A stretch of 64,000 bases of DNA from Pelodera strongyloides (taxonomy: Eukaryota; Nematoda; Chromadorea; Rhabditida; Rhabditidae). This document shows positions 1-12,300 of the stretch, piece by piece (within the stretch, counting starts at the first letter, position 1; each line of letters begins with the position of its first letter). Made by a program: the position numbers and the translations under genes. The notes under the pieces were generated by a model. That model did not search any database, had not been told where the DNA came from, and saw only the letters and a program-made list of their open reading frames with translations. The DNA lies in NCBI GenBank assembly GCA_036852015.1, contig JAANDG010000094.1, positions 275,487 through 339,486 on the forward strand, given 5' to 3'.

Positions 1-1314
1 TGCATCAAATAATATGATGAAGAGAAAGCAATTCACATATAACGAAAACAGTTGCAATGTAGTCGATTAGCAATCGGGTAAAAGGAAAATGGAAAGGTGT
101 ATCATACAAGGCTGCTTACCCTTTTACTTTTCCTAAGTTTCGCCAAGATCCACGCTCTCGCGTAGCCTTCGCCAAGTAATAACAATAGCCCCATATCCCA
201 TATCAAACTTTGTGCGAAAAACTTCGTCGCAAGTAGATTTGTGGTTGTTAGATCACAACATAATGTTTGACAACTATGTAGCATATTCAGTCATTTAGTT
301 GTTTTATAATAGTTTAAAAAATATATATTTAACTTAGATGCGTAATCCATAATTGTTTTAGGCAACTTCCGACAAGAGTAAGGGATCAGGAATCTGGCTG
401 AACAAGTTTGTAGTGATCCGAACTAGTTGCAGTCCTGAGCATGAAGCGCGGATGCAGCCAATATTTTCTGTACTCGAAACACCACCCGACGACAGCAAAA
501 TGAAATAAGGGCTCGAAACTAAATGGTATGTTTATTGTACAACTGAAGAAACTTGGCAGATGGGCGACGTACAGTGGGCCTGAAAAGGCTTGCCGTCTAC
601 GCCTCGTATACTTTTCGTCCACAATGTGGAAGTGACTCGATGGAACCAGAGAAGGGGCGGCTTATGAGCCTAAGGTGTGGCAGGCCAAGTGCATGCGAAC
701 AAAAATCGCACAGAGATTTAAGATGGTTATGCGCCTTCATCAGGCCCACTCCGCGACGGTGCGCCGCCTGTATTAGGCTTGAAATGCGTAGGCCCGCACG
801 CCTGGGCCTGGGCCCACTGGTGTAGACCGCGCAACGGACAAGTTTCTCGTTGACAAATATTTTCCGTTTACACTTTTACTAGGCAATTCATGACAGTGGC
901 ACAAGTTTACTCATAACTAAAACAGCGGATAAAATATCTTAACGTTAGCATAAATAAAAAAACTTTAATGAAGAATTCAAGCTTGCCATGGAAGTTCGCC
1001 TTCACACACAGAAGATAGATCGTCGGACTGCACAAAAAAAGGTGGATTTTGGAGAAAATGGTATGTACTATTGTATTCGCAGACATAATTTTTGACACAA
1101 AAATATGATCGGGCAAGAAAATAAAAATATGTTGGCTAAAGACGAGCAAGGCGCCCTTTGAGAACACAGATGATAAAAAGTTTGCTCGTGCGCGGAAAAA
1201 GTGCGCCTACCTCGCGCCACGCAACTAGCTCATAATTTGCCGGACAAGAAACCATGATATAAACTCCTTTCGTAACCTGTGTCATGTTTTCAGCCGAATA
1301 TAATGGTTTTTATG
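1..1314. other. No gene recognised; possible diverged repeats
   Basis: AT-rich sequence with only short chance reading frames. A GC-richer patch at about 550-840 contains the inverted words CAGTGGGCCTG and CAGGCCCACT and may be an old MITE. A minus-strand frame near 100-285 ends at a donor-like GGTAAGC but has no acceptor or family match that I can see. Confidence 0.4.
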
Positions 1315-1494
1315 TTAAAGCGAAATGCCGGTCGGTTTTTGAAACACATTGAGTACACCAGCATTCTGCAGCTTTTGCAAATGCCCATAAATTATAATAA
1401 AAAAATCGAGCTAAATTCGAGCAAATTCACACAAATACGTAAGGATTCAGTTGTCCACGATGCGTTTTAAAAACCGGCCGTTATTTCGCTTTAA
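1315..1494. mobile_element. TTAA-flanked palindromic MITE (family A)
   Basis: Starts TTAAAGCGAAATGCCGG and ends CCGGCCGTTATTTCGCTTTAA; the arms are inverted repeats through the GAAACAC / GTTTTAAAA part, with AT-rich stems containing ATGCCCATAAATTA. TTAA at both ends resembles the target duplication of piggyBac-type transposons. There is no transposase inside, so it is a non-autonomous copy. Confidence 0.75.
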
Positions 1495-1900
1495 TTGAAA
1501 GAAATTTCAGCAAACGTGCATCTCGACGTTGACAGCAGTTTCGGACGGGTCATAAACAGGAGGCATGGCCGCAGAAGAACGGTAAGCCATGTTTTAAGTT
1601 CTGTTAGAATATCGATGAAATAACTGCGCTTGTTTCGCCCGCTTCTCGCGCACACCTCTCACAACCTTTTCCTTGTCAGTTTCTCTCGCGCACCTATCCC
1701 AACCGTTGCCTATTTCTTGCAATTTTTTTCGCGCACACCTCACTTACAACCTGTAATTGTCGTTCAAGTTTCTCACCAGATTCTCACGCGCATCTCTCTC
1801 AGACCTCGCACGTTTCCTTTAAGTTTCTCGCAACAACTCGCTTAGAACTTGCCTTTGTCATTCAAGCTTCTCGCCAGGTGCTCGCGCAAACCGCGCCCGT

Positions 1901-2153
1901 TTATTGCTAGTTTCTTACTGCTTAGTTACTTGCTGCTGCTGCTGTTACTTCTTACTGCTTATTGCTAGTTTCTTACTGCTTAGTTACTTGCTGCTGCTGC
2001 TGTTACTTCTTACTGCTTATTGCTAGTTTCTTACTGCTTAGTTACTTGCTGCTGCTGCTGTTACTTCTTACTGCTTATTGCTAGTTTCTTACTGCTTAGT
2101 TACTTGCTGCTGCTGCTGTTACTTCTTACTGCTTATTGCTAGTTTCTTACTGC
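1901..2153. repeat. 58-bp tandem repeat, about 4.3 copies
   Basis: Unit TTATTGCTAGTTTCTTACTG plus CTTAGTTACTTGC and a (TGC)n run; copies start at 1901, 1959, 2017, 2075 and a partial one at 2133. Copies look identical by eye, so the array expanded recently. Confidence 0.9.
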
Positions 2154-2300
2154 TCCTATCTTAGAACTCGCATGTTTCTTACCAGATTCTAACCAGTTCC
2201 TGGCGCACACCACTCTCAATCCTCGCCCGTTGCTTGCCAGTTCCTCCTACGCACCTTGTTCACTCCCTTTTTTCTTCCCAATTTTTCCGTTTATTGCCAA

Positions 2301-2570
2301 CTTGTTCAAGTTTCTCGTTTCCGCACAAACCTTCTCAGTTCGCGCGTGTTTCTTGCAAGCTTCTCGCACATACCTCGCTTAGAAATTGCCAATTTGTTCA
2401 AGTTTCTCGTTTCCGCACAAACCTTCTCAGTTCGCGCGTGTTTCTTGCAAGCTTCTCGCACATGCCTCGCTTAGAAATTGCCAACTTGTTCAAGTTTCTC
2501 GTTTCCGCACAAACCTTCTCAGTTCGCGCGTGTTTCTTGCAAGCTTCTCGCACATACCTCGCTTAGAAAT
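2301..2570. repeat. 92-bp tandem repeat, about 3 copies
   Basis: Copies begin CTTGTTCAAGTTTCTCG (TTTGTTCAAG in the second) at 2301, 2393 and 2485 and run through AGCTTCTCGCACATACCTCG. They are nearly identical and sit within the degenerate pyrimidine-rich field. Confidence 0.88.
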
Positions 2571-3560
2571 TGCCTTTGTCGTTCAAGCTTCTCGCCAGGT
2601 TCTCGCGCAAACCTCTCTCGGTGCTCGCACGTTTCTTGCAAGCTTCTCGCACATACCTAGCTCAGAACTTGCATTTGTCGTTCAAGCTTCTCCCCAGATT
2701 CTCGCGCAAACCTATCTCAGTCCTTGCACGTTTCTTACCAGTTTCTCACTGCTCCTCTCTTATAATTAGAATTCGCTTTTTCGTGCCAGTTTCTGGGAAC
2801 TCGCCTGTTTCTTACCAGATTCTCGCCAGTTCCTGGCGCGCATCACTCTCAATCCTCGTCCCTTGCTTGCCAGTTCTCGGAACTGCGTGTTGATTGCCAG
2901 TTTATCGCGCACACCTCGCTCAGAACTCGCATTTGTCGTTCAAGCTTCTCGCCAAGTTCTCGCGCAAACGTCTCTCAGTACTCGCACGTTTCTTGCAAGC
3001 TTCTCACCGCTCCTCTCTTATTAGAACTCTCTTTTTCGTGCCTGGTTCTCGGAACGGCCCGTTTCTTGCCAATTTATAGCGCACACCTCTATTAGAACTC
3101 GTCCTTGTTGTGCCAGCTTCTTGCCAGTCTCTTGCGTGTACCCACCCTCACTTGTTTCTTGGCCAGTTTATCGCCAGTTTATCGCGTGCGCCTTTCAAAT
3201 CTTACCTGTTCCTTGCCAGTTTCTCGCTGCTCCTCTCCCAGAACTCGCTTTTTCGTGCCATTTTCTCCGAACTCGCCTGTTTCTTGCCAGTTTCTCGCCA
3301 GTTTCTGGCGCGCACCTCTTTCAATCCTCGCTCGTTTATTTCCAGTTCTGCTGTCCTTTTTCTTCCCAATTTTTCGCGTCCCCTCTTTCGTAACTCGCCT
3401 TTTCTGCCAGTTTTTTGCTTGCTTCTGGCGCGCAGGTGGCTCATCCTTTGGCCGTTGATTGCTAATTTCTCGCTGAACACTTCTTTCAGATTCAGAAATT
3501 CAGAACAAGCATTTTTATTGCCAGTTTCTGGCGCACGCATCCCTCGCCCGTTTCTTGCAC

Positions 3561-4439
3561 CTGTTGTGAACCCTCACAACCTTCTTTAGTTAATTAACCT
3601 AATTACTAACCGTAATATATGTGTTTCATTCTCTCTAACAATTATCTAAACCATTTAAGCCACAAGCCGTTGGTATTAGAACGACATGCACATCACTAAT
3701 TACTTGGCCTGACACCAAGGTGGTCAGTGTGACTGTATTATTGCTACTGTACTATTGTTTTAGTGTGGCTTTGTGCCTATTGTGCCCTAAGGGCAGACTA
3801 CCGGCCTACGGGCGTGCTTCTGCCTAGTCAGGCACGGTCTGCTCGAATCTTTAAGAGTAGTTACCGTAACCAGTTATCATTGCATTACATTCCGGGACGA
3901 TCTTCTAGTCCCTTGCCTTACAAGCTTATATTGTGTGTTACGTACTCAAGAGACCTTGAACGTTTTCCACTTTGCGTTTACCTAAATACTCTTAACACTT
4001 GTGCTTATATTCCTGGCGTTGCAGCCTGAAACAGTACATGTCGGCAAGCAATGCACTGTTTCGTTAATAACGTCGTTTTTTTTCAGATGAAACATGAAGG
4101 TGCGATTCCCAGGATCAAGAACATGATGTGGAAAGCCTCACTAAAAACCATTTATTTGTTTTTATTGCACTGTTGGCGGTTTTTTGGTGCGTATTTGTAT
4201 TTTTGGATTGCATGCATTTCTATCGGATGTGGCGCAAAAGAAAAGCCACTTTAGTGTGTTCTTATGATTTATGATTTACTTGTTTACTAATTAATATTCG
4301 CATTCGCATCGGACCAACAAGAAAGCGGACCTCGGACGATACGGTCAGGTTTTTATTTATTAAAAAAATATGTTGTTCGTCTAAATGGGCTCAAATCGGC
4401 TCAGTCTAAATGGGCTTGCTAATATGCAACAAAATTAAA
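3561..4439. other. Intergenic stretch without a recognised gene
   Basis: I see no supported gene here. A TTTTTTTTCAG followed by an ATG near 4087 resembles an acceptor and opens a short frame with one hydrophobic stretch, but no matching exon or donor could be tied to it. Confidence 0.3.
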
Positions 4440-7400
4440 AACTGGGGGAGCGACGCGTGCGCACAAAATTTTCGTACAAAAGATTTGCTCTCAAGTCAAC
4501 ACGAGAGAGATTACGTCATTACGTGTTAAGGGTTAAAATGTGTGTGGCGTGTCCTACGCCGTTTAGTGTTGTGGTAATCGCAAGCCAAACAGTGCAAGCG
4601 CAGCGCTGCGCACGCATGTTGCTTGAGTATAAAAAAGAGTGTGTCATACACTTTACGTGCGCAAATATGTGGTTAAAATGTGTGTGGTGTGTCCTACGCC
4701 GTTCATGTTGTGGTATATCAAGTCAAACAGCGCAAGTGCAGCGTTGCGCACGCATGTTGTCTGAATATAAAAAAAGAGTGATATACACTTTACGATGTGG
4801 TTAAGATGTGTGTCGCGTGTCCTACGCGGTTTAAATGTTGTGGTAATCTCAAGTGAAACAGTGCAAGCGCAGCGCTGCGCACGCATATTGCCTGAATATA
4901 AAAAATAGTGATATACACTTTACGTGCGCAAATATGTGGTTAAGATGTGTGTCGCGCGTCCTACGCGGTTTAAATGTTGTGGTAATCTCAAGTCAAACAG
5001 TGCAAGCGCAGCGCTGCGCACGCCTGTTGCTTGGTTATAAAAAGAGTGTGTTACACAGGTTAAGCGCGCAAATATGTGGTTAAAATGTGTGCGGCGTGTC
5101 CTATGCCGTTTCATGTTGTGGTAATTTCAAGTCAAACAGTGCAAGTGCAGCGCTGCGAACGCATGTTGCTTTGTTATAAAAAGAGTGTGTTACACAGGTT
5201 AAGTGCGCAAATATGTGGTTAAGATGTGTGTGGCGTGTCCTACGCGGTTTAAATGTTGTGGTAATCTCAAGTTAAACAGTGCAAGCGCAGCGCTGCGCAC
5301 GCATGTTGCTTGAGTATAAAAAAGAGTGTGTCATACACTTTAAGTGCGCAAATATGAAGTTAAAATGTGTGTGGCGTGTCCTACGCCGTTTAATGTTGTG
5401 GTAATCGCAAGCCAAACAGTGCAAGTGCAGCGCTGCGCACGCATGTTGTCTGAATATAAAAAAAGAGTGATATACACTTTACGACGTGGTAATGTGTGTC
5501 GCGTGTCCTACGCTGTTTAAATGTTGTGGTAATCTCAACTGAAACAGTGCAAGTGCAGCGCTGCGCACGCATATTGCCTGAATATAAAAAAGAGTGATAT
5601 ACACTTTACGTGCGCAAATATGTGGTTAAGATGTGTGTCGCGCGTCCTACGCGGTTTTAATGTTGTGGTAATCTCAAGTCAAACAGTGCAAGCGCAGCGC
5701 TGCGCACGCCTGTTGCTTGATTATAAAAGAAAATTGTTACACAGGTTACGCGCGCAAATAGTGGAGGTGGTGTGTAGCGTGTCCTACGCGGCTTAAATGT
5801 TCTGGAAATTGCAAGTCAAACGGTACAAGTGCAGCGCTGCGCGCGCATGTTGCTTGAATATAAAAAAAAGAGTTAGACAGGTTACGCGCGCAAATGTGGT
5901 TAAGATGTGTGTCGCGTGTCCTACGCGGTTTAAATGTTCTGGAAATTGCAAGTCAAACGGTACAAGTGCAGCGCTGCGCACGTATATTGCTTGAATATAA
6001 AAAAAGAGTTACGCAGGTTACGCGCGCAAACATGATTAAGATGTGTGTCGCGTGTCCTACGCGGTTTAAATATTGTGGTAATCGCAATTCAAAAAGTACA
6101 AGTGCAGCGCTGCGCACGTTGCTTGATTATAAAAAGAGTGTGTCACACAGGTTACGCGCGCAAATTTGTGGTTAAGAGTTGTGTAGCGTGTCCTACGCGG
6201 TTTAATTATTCTGTAATTGCAAGTCAAACAGTGCAAGTACAGCGCTGCGCACGCATGTTGCTTGATTATAAAAAGAGTGTGTCACACAGGTTACGCGCGC
6301 AAATTTGTGGTTAAGAGTTGTGTAGCGTGTCCTACCGGTTTAAATGTTGTGCACTCGCAAGTCAAACAGTGCGAGTACAGCGCTGCACACGCATGTTGCT
6401 TGATTATAAAAAGAGAGTGTCACACAGGTTACGCGCGCAAATTTGTGGTTAAGAGTTGTGTAGCGTGTCCTACCGGTTTAAATGTTGTGTAATAGCAAGT
6501 CAAACAGTGCAAGAACAGCGCTGACCACGAATGTTGCTTGATTATAAAAAAAGTGTGTTACACAGATTACGCGCACAAATATGTGGTTAAGATGTGTGTA
6601 ACGTGTCCTACGCAGTTTATATGTTGTGTAATCGCAAGTCAAACAGTATAAGCGCACCGCTGCGCACGCATGTTGCTTGAATATAAAAAAAGAGTGTGTC
6701 ACACTGGTTACGCGCGCAAATATGTGGTTATGAGTTGTGTAGCGTGTCGTACGCGGTTTAAGTGTTCTGTAATCGCAAGTCAAACAGTGCAAGTGCAGCG
6801 CTGCGAACGCATGTTGCTTGAATATAAAAAGGAGTGTGCCACACAGGTTACGCGCGCAAAATATGTGGTCAAGATGTGCGTAGCGTGTCAAACGCGGTTT
6901 AAATATTGTGTGATCGCAAGTCAAACAGTGCAAGTGCAGCGCTGCGCACGCATGTTGCTTGAATATAAAAAGGAGTGTGTCACACAGGTTACGCGCGCAA
7001 ATATGTGATTACGATGTGTGTAACGTGTCCCACGCGGTTTAAATGTTGTGTGATCGCAAGTCAAACAGCAAACAGTACAAGCACAACACTGCGCACGCAT
7101 GTTGCTTGAATATAAAAAGGAGTGTGCCACACAGGTTACGCGCGCAAATATGTGGGTAAGATGTGTGTGGCGTGTCCTACGCGGTTTAAATGTTGTGTGA
7201 TCGCAAGTCAAACAGCAAACAGTACAAGTGCAGCGCTGTGCACGCATGTTGCTTGATAAAAAAAGAATATGTTACACAGGTTACGCGCGCAAAATATGTG
7301 GTCAAGAGGTGCGTAGCGTGTCCTAAGCGGTTTAAATGTTGTGCAATCGCAAGTCAAACAGTGCAAGTGCAGCGCTGCGCACGCATGTTGCTTGAATATA

Positions 7401-9020
7401 AAAAGGAGTGTGTCACACAAGTTACGCGCGCAAATATGTGATTAAGATGTGTGTAGCGTGTCCTACGCGGTTTAAATGTTGTGTAAGAAGTCAAACAGTA
7501 CAAGTTCAGCGCTGCGCACGCATGTTGCTTAAATATAAAAAAGAGTGTGTTACTCAGGTTACGTGGCTAATATGTGGCTAAGATGTGTGTAGCGTGTCCT
7601 ACGCGGTTTAAATGTTGTGTGATCGCAAGTCAAACAGCAAACAGTACAAGTGCAGCGCTGCGCACGCATGTTGCTTGATTATAAAAAAAGAGTGTGTTAC
7701 ACAGGTTACACGCGCAAATATGTGGATAAGCTGTGTGTAACGTGTCCTATGCGGTTTAAATGTTGTGTAAACGCAAGCCAAACAGTGCAAGTCCAGCGCT
7801 GCGCACGCATCTTGCTTGAATATAAAAAAAGAGTGTGTTGCACAGGCTAAGCGCGCAAATATGTGGTCAAGATGTGTGTGGCGTGTCATACGCGGTTTAG
7901 ATGTTGTGGTAATCTCAAGTCAAACAGTGCAAGCGCAGAGCTGCGCACGCCTGTTGCTTGGTTATGAAAAGAGTGTATTACACAGGTTAAAGGGAGAGGC
8001 CCATCAAAATAAACCTATATTTACGATACGTTCATAATGACTATCAAGCATTTTTATTACAATATATACAATCTAAATTTCACCATTATTCGCCCTAGAC
8101 ACCTTTTTTCCAATGCCCTCAACGCATATGTATACCATAAAACTGCAGATTTCAAAGCTATATATGCAAATTTTAATCGCATTATAATTTCACGATAAAT
8201 TTGCATTGACGACAAGGATATTTGCGGCTTTACGGTATATATTTAAGCTGAGCGCACCGGAAAAAAGTTTTCCATGGCAAATAAATGTGAAATTTAGTTT
8301 GTATATATTGTAATAAAAATGCTTGATAGTCACTATGAACGTATCGTAAATATAGGTTTATTTTGATGGGCCTGTCCCTTTAAGAGCGCAAATATGTGTT
8401 TAAAATGTGTGTCGCGTGTCCTACGCGGCTTAAATGTTGTGGTAATCGCATGTCAAACAGTGCAAGTGCAGCGCTGCGCACACATGTTGCTTATAAAAAA
8501 GAGGTTGTTGCACAGGTTACGATGTGGTTAAGATGTGTGTAGCGTATCATACGCAGTTGTGATTAAGATGTGTGTAGCGTGTCCTACGCAATTTAAATGT
8601 TGTGTTATCGCAATGTGTGTGCGCAATCGCAAGTCAAACAGTTTAAATGTTGCAAGTGCAGCGCTGCGCACGCATGTTGCTTGAATATAAAAAAATGTGT
8701 TACACGCGGATGTTGTGCACGCGTCAAACAGCACATATGTGGCTAAGATGTGCGTGTCGCGTGTACGCAAGTATGTGGTTGTTGCTTGAAATGTTGTCGC
8801 AATATGTGGCGCGTGTAAGTTTAAATGTTGTGCAAACAGTGCAAATGCAGCGCTGCGCTGCGCACGCATGTTGCTTGAATATAAAAAAGGACTGTGTCAC
8901 ACAGGTTACGCGCGCAGAGATTTGGCTAAGATGTGTGTAGCGTGTACTACGCGGTTTAAATGTTGTGCAAAAAATGCAAAAAAAAAAAAGTTACACAGGT
9001 TAAGCGCGCAAATATGTCTC
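4440..9020. repeat. Satellite array, unit about 139 bp, roughly 28 copies
   Basis: The word CAGCGCTGCG recurs at 4601, 4739, 4870, 5009, 5148 and 5288, and then at about the same spacing to about 7930 and again from 8468. Each unit holds, in order, GTCAAACAGTGCAAGTGCAG, CGCTGCGCACGCATG, TTGCTTGAATATAAAAAAGA, GTGTGTCACACAGGTTACG, CGCGCAAATATGTGGTTAAG and GTGTCCTACGCGGTTTAAAT. Units vary by a few percent and by small indels; the right end (8,550-9,000) is scrambled. Reading frames in the array are repeat products. A palindromic MITE interrupts it at 7,987-8,382. Confidence 0.93.
7987..8382. mobile_element. 396-bp palindromic MITE (family B) inside the satellite
   Basis: Ends are TTAAAGGGAGAGGCCCATC and GATGGGCCTGTCCCTTTAA; long inverted arms share CAAAATAAACCTATATTTAC and CATAGTGACTATCAAGC-like sequence. 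The satellite resumes on both sides, so it is an insertion. Confidence 0.85.
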
Positions 9021-9319
9021 CATGAGTTCGCTTTTCTGTCTTTTTAATGGCTGCATATTGTTTTATACATGTTCTGGTGTTTAATAAAAATGGAATAAAA
9101 TTTTTGTAGTGACTGTGTGCCTTTCATGTTCTTCAAAAGTTCTGCTTCTTCTCACGAAGGAGTTTTTTCGTGTTCCACTAAATAAGACATTTCTTCTCAC
9201 AAGAAGTAAGCAACTGAGAAACCATGATGTCCGCCCACACTGTCAGATCAGAGATCTCAACTGTAACCAATCATTCAAATCAATTATTTATTGATTGCCT
9301 AATTATCCTAATTGCCTAA

Positions 9320-12300
9320 TTACGCTTCTTTCATCCTCTTCACCGACGCTTCCGCATCCTCCACCGAAATGCGCTTATTCGAGTGTTCCACCAGAAGATT
9401 TCTCATTTTCGTTATCGATTTGGCGTTTCCGGATCGAGCCTAGACAACAAACACGTTATATAACTAATACCCTAACACGGCACCTTTTTGTGGAACAAGT
9501 TTGCTGCAAAAAAAAGTGACCCCAGCAGGGATCGAACCAGCGATCCACCGCTCCACCGCTCCAAGCAAAAGTAAACCCCTCACCTTTGCCCAAATCGCTT
9601 CATTTTTCTGTATCACTTGGTTCAAGATATCGTCAACCTTTGCGTGATCCACAATCCTCCACAAAGTATTCTTCTCGATATGCTGAAATCAAAAGTTGAA
9701 ACAAAAACAAAGAGCTAACAGTAGATATCGCTAAAACACTAGTCCCAAGCGCGACTGGTTGCAACGACCGGGTGGTAAACACAGTACCAGGTGAAAAATT
9801 AGATCAGGGCTGGCCACCCATTACGTAGTCAAAGATGGCCTCTATATCCGGAGTGCACTATTCGGTAGACTAGATCGGACTGCTAGTCCTATCTTTAACC
9901 TTTAACGTAATGAAACCAATAACTTTGTGCTCCTCACCTCCTTAACTTCGCCTAGCCCTGTTTTGATCAATTCTCGCAGCAAATCCAGTGTAGTCAATCG
10001 AGTGATTCTACTGTTATGCAAATACGACAGAATGTGCATAAACTTCTCGCCAAAGTCCAACCTGAAGGATGAAAATATGACTAACTATACGTGGAATACT
10101 CCTACACAACTTTTACACACAAAAAAGTCACTGATTCTCAATCAATCAGTCAATTATCGTTATATCTTCATACTTCATACGCACTGCGACCTCATAAATA
10201 ATTCAACAAGTATAGTGCAGAGTACAGACTACTGACTCAAATAGAACTAACTCTAAACTCCTACAAAACTCATCCGAAACGAAACCAAACTCATCCGAAA
10301 CGAAACTAAACTCATCCGAAACTAAACTAAACTCATCCGAAACGAAACTAAACTCATCCGAAACGAAACTAAGCTCATCCGAAACCAACCTAGTCGGCGG
10401 ATACGGGCTTCCTTCCCTCTGACACAAGTTCTTCACGTCCTTTTGCCACGCGACGAACACCGAAATGGGAACCATACCCTCAGGAAGTTTATCCTCCTGA
10501 AAAATCCAACAATTACCTGAAGGGTTTAAATTACCCAAGTTTGAAGTTTGAGGTATTTATTCCTTGTCATGCCGAAAAGGTGGAACGTTGACATAAAGGT
10601 TTGGTTTACGACCAATCTGTCTTTTCGGGAGTCGTACTAAGCTCGAAGATTCTACCTATTCTACAATTACCTGAAAACTCAATAGCTACGGTCACGTCAT
10701 GATCGAAAAGGAATTACGTTGCGCTAATTTACGGCTACTATTCGCTCAGACTATGAGCACATACCTCTCCACTCCACAGATACGGAATACAACTTTCGGC
10801 AAAAGCAGTCAACTTTGGGTCCTCCTGGAAATGAGTTTTTATCAGCTACCAGCTTATTACGATCGTAATAATGCACAGCCCCAATACAGGCAAAACACTA
10901 TTAACTAACTGTTCACGTGTCTGACTCAGTTTCTACAATAAATATAAAACCGCACAGCAAAATGGATAGCCGTTCGCGGGTCGAATCCAACTTCGTAAAT
11001 ATAACGTTCGAACAATGGCCGTCTAGCTTCCTGGATTTCAGAAGAGCATTGGGAGATCAATTGTTGAGTGATCTACAAAAGGAAATGGAAAATATGAATA
11101 CAATGGATCGATCGATCAATCATCCATTTGAAAATAATACGCCTACGGTAGGAATCGAACGCATTACTTTACTTTGACAGAGAGAAAGGCAACACAGGTA
11201 GTTGCTTTTTCGATAAGGCACCTTCAGCCGCAGTCAATTTTTTTCTTCAAAACCAACAGAGTAATTAATTAGTTAATTATTATGATTACCTTAACTGCGG
11301 GAAGGTTCGGCTCTGGCGTAATACGGTAGTCAGTTTCCACTTCTTTATCACGCATCGACACAGTTCTTCTAAACATGGAAAATGACGATAATTTTATCAA
11401 AAATAGGTGTTTTAGGTTTCAAAGCTTCTTACTTCTCTACTTTTCACTTACTTCAGTATCCAACAACACACACGGGTGGTCTTTTATATATCATAGTACC
11501 CACCGACGAAATAAAAAACGTAATTGTGTTCGACTACGGTAGCTTGTCCAAAACTAAATCACGGAAGGTTCTTCGAGTTTCTGAAATCCTCTCTCTGCAC
11601 AGGAAAAATTTCCCGTGGTCACCACCTATTAAAAAATACAAACTACAAACTATATTCAACAGATAAGCTGAAAACCCCAACCAACCCGCTCTGGTCGCAC
11701 GCCCTCGTCTCATTGATCACCACTCCACCACTCGCCAGGATTCCGTGTTGTCGTTCCAATTCAAAATTGATCGCCGTGTGCAGATGTCGAATACTGTTCA
11801 AGTTTTTGATCTCGGTTCGCACTCCTGAACAGGTTATAAATATGGAAAGCACAATAAGGTTACACTTACTTTCTAAGCAAATTCTAGTAATAGCACTAGC
11901 TCTTCACAAGTAAACACTCTTCCTCACCTCACAAAACCGGAAGATCACATTGACAAACAACACGTTGAGTAAAATTAGACAGGAAATTTGCGAGTTTGCA
12001 GCCCTAACAATAAAAATACCCCTACCTTCCTCATCCCCACGTGAAAGTGAGACATTTGCATCCACTCGAAGATGACCCTCTGAAGTTTTTTAGAATATAG
12101 ATACAGCAGTATGTTCAGTCCACCCCAACAAACAAAAAACAAGTAATCAGACTGTAAAAACTATAATCACGAGATAAGCTGACGTCATACATTCCCTAAC
12201 TAGAACCACAAAATGAACACAGGTTGTCGTGCAATATAATGCAATAATACTACTCAACAAGCAAAAAAAAACTTACTATGCATTAAAGCATTCGACAATC

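Larger units (their letters stand above)
1630..3560. repeat. Degenerate pyrimidine-rich tandem repeat field
   Basis: The plus strand is strongly C/T-rich, built from variants of TTCTTGCCAGTTTCTCGC, CGCACACCTC and AGAACTCGC. Cleaner arrays lie inside it (separate entries). The long plus-strand reading frames here are low-complexity products of the repeat and are not called as genes. Towards 3,560 the pattern fades. Confidence 0.8.

Noticed and set aside
2234..3590. Several overlapping plus-strand frames rich in Ser, Phe and Leu
   Set aside because: They come from the pyrimidine-rich tandem repeat; the same peptide words recur in all frames and there is no splice or family evidence.
4051..4254. 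Short plus-strand frame with a hydrophobic stretch after TTTTTTTTCAG
   Set aside because: No donor, partner exon or recognisable family; likely chance.
4457..8940. Many frames on both strands with recurring QTVQVQRCARMLLEYKK-type peptides
   Set aside because: Translations of the 139-bp satellite; the period is not a multiple of three and frames break at each unit.
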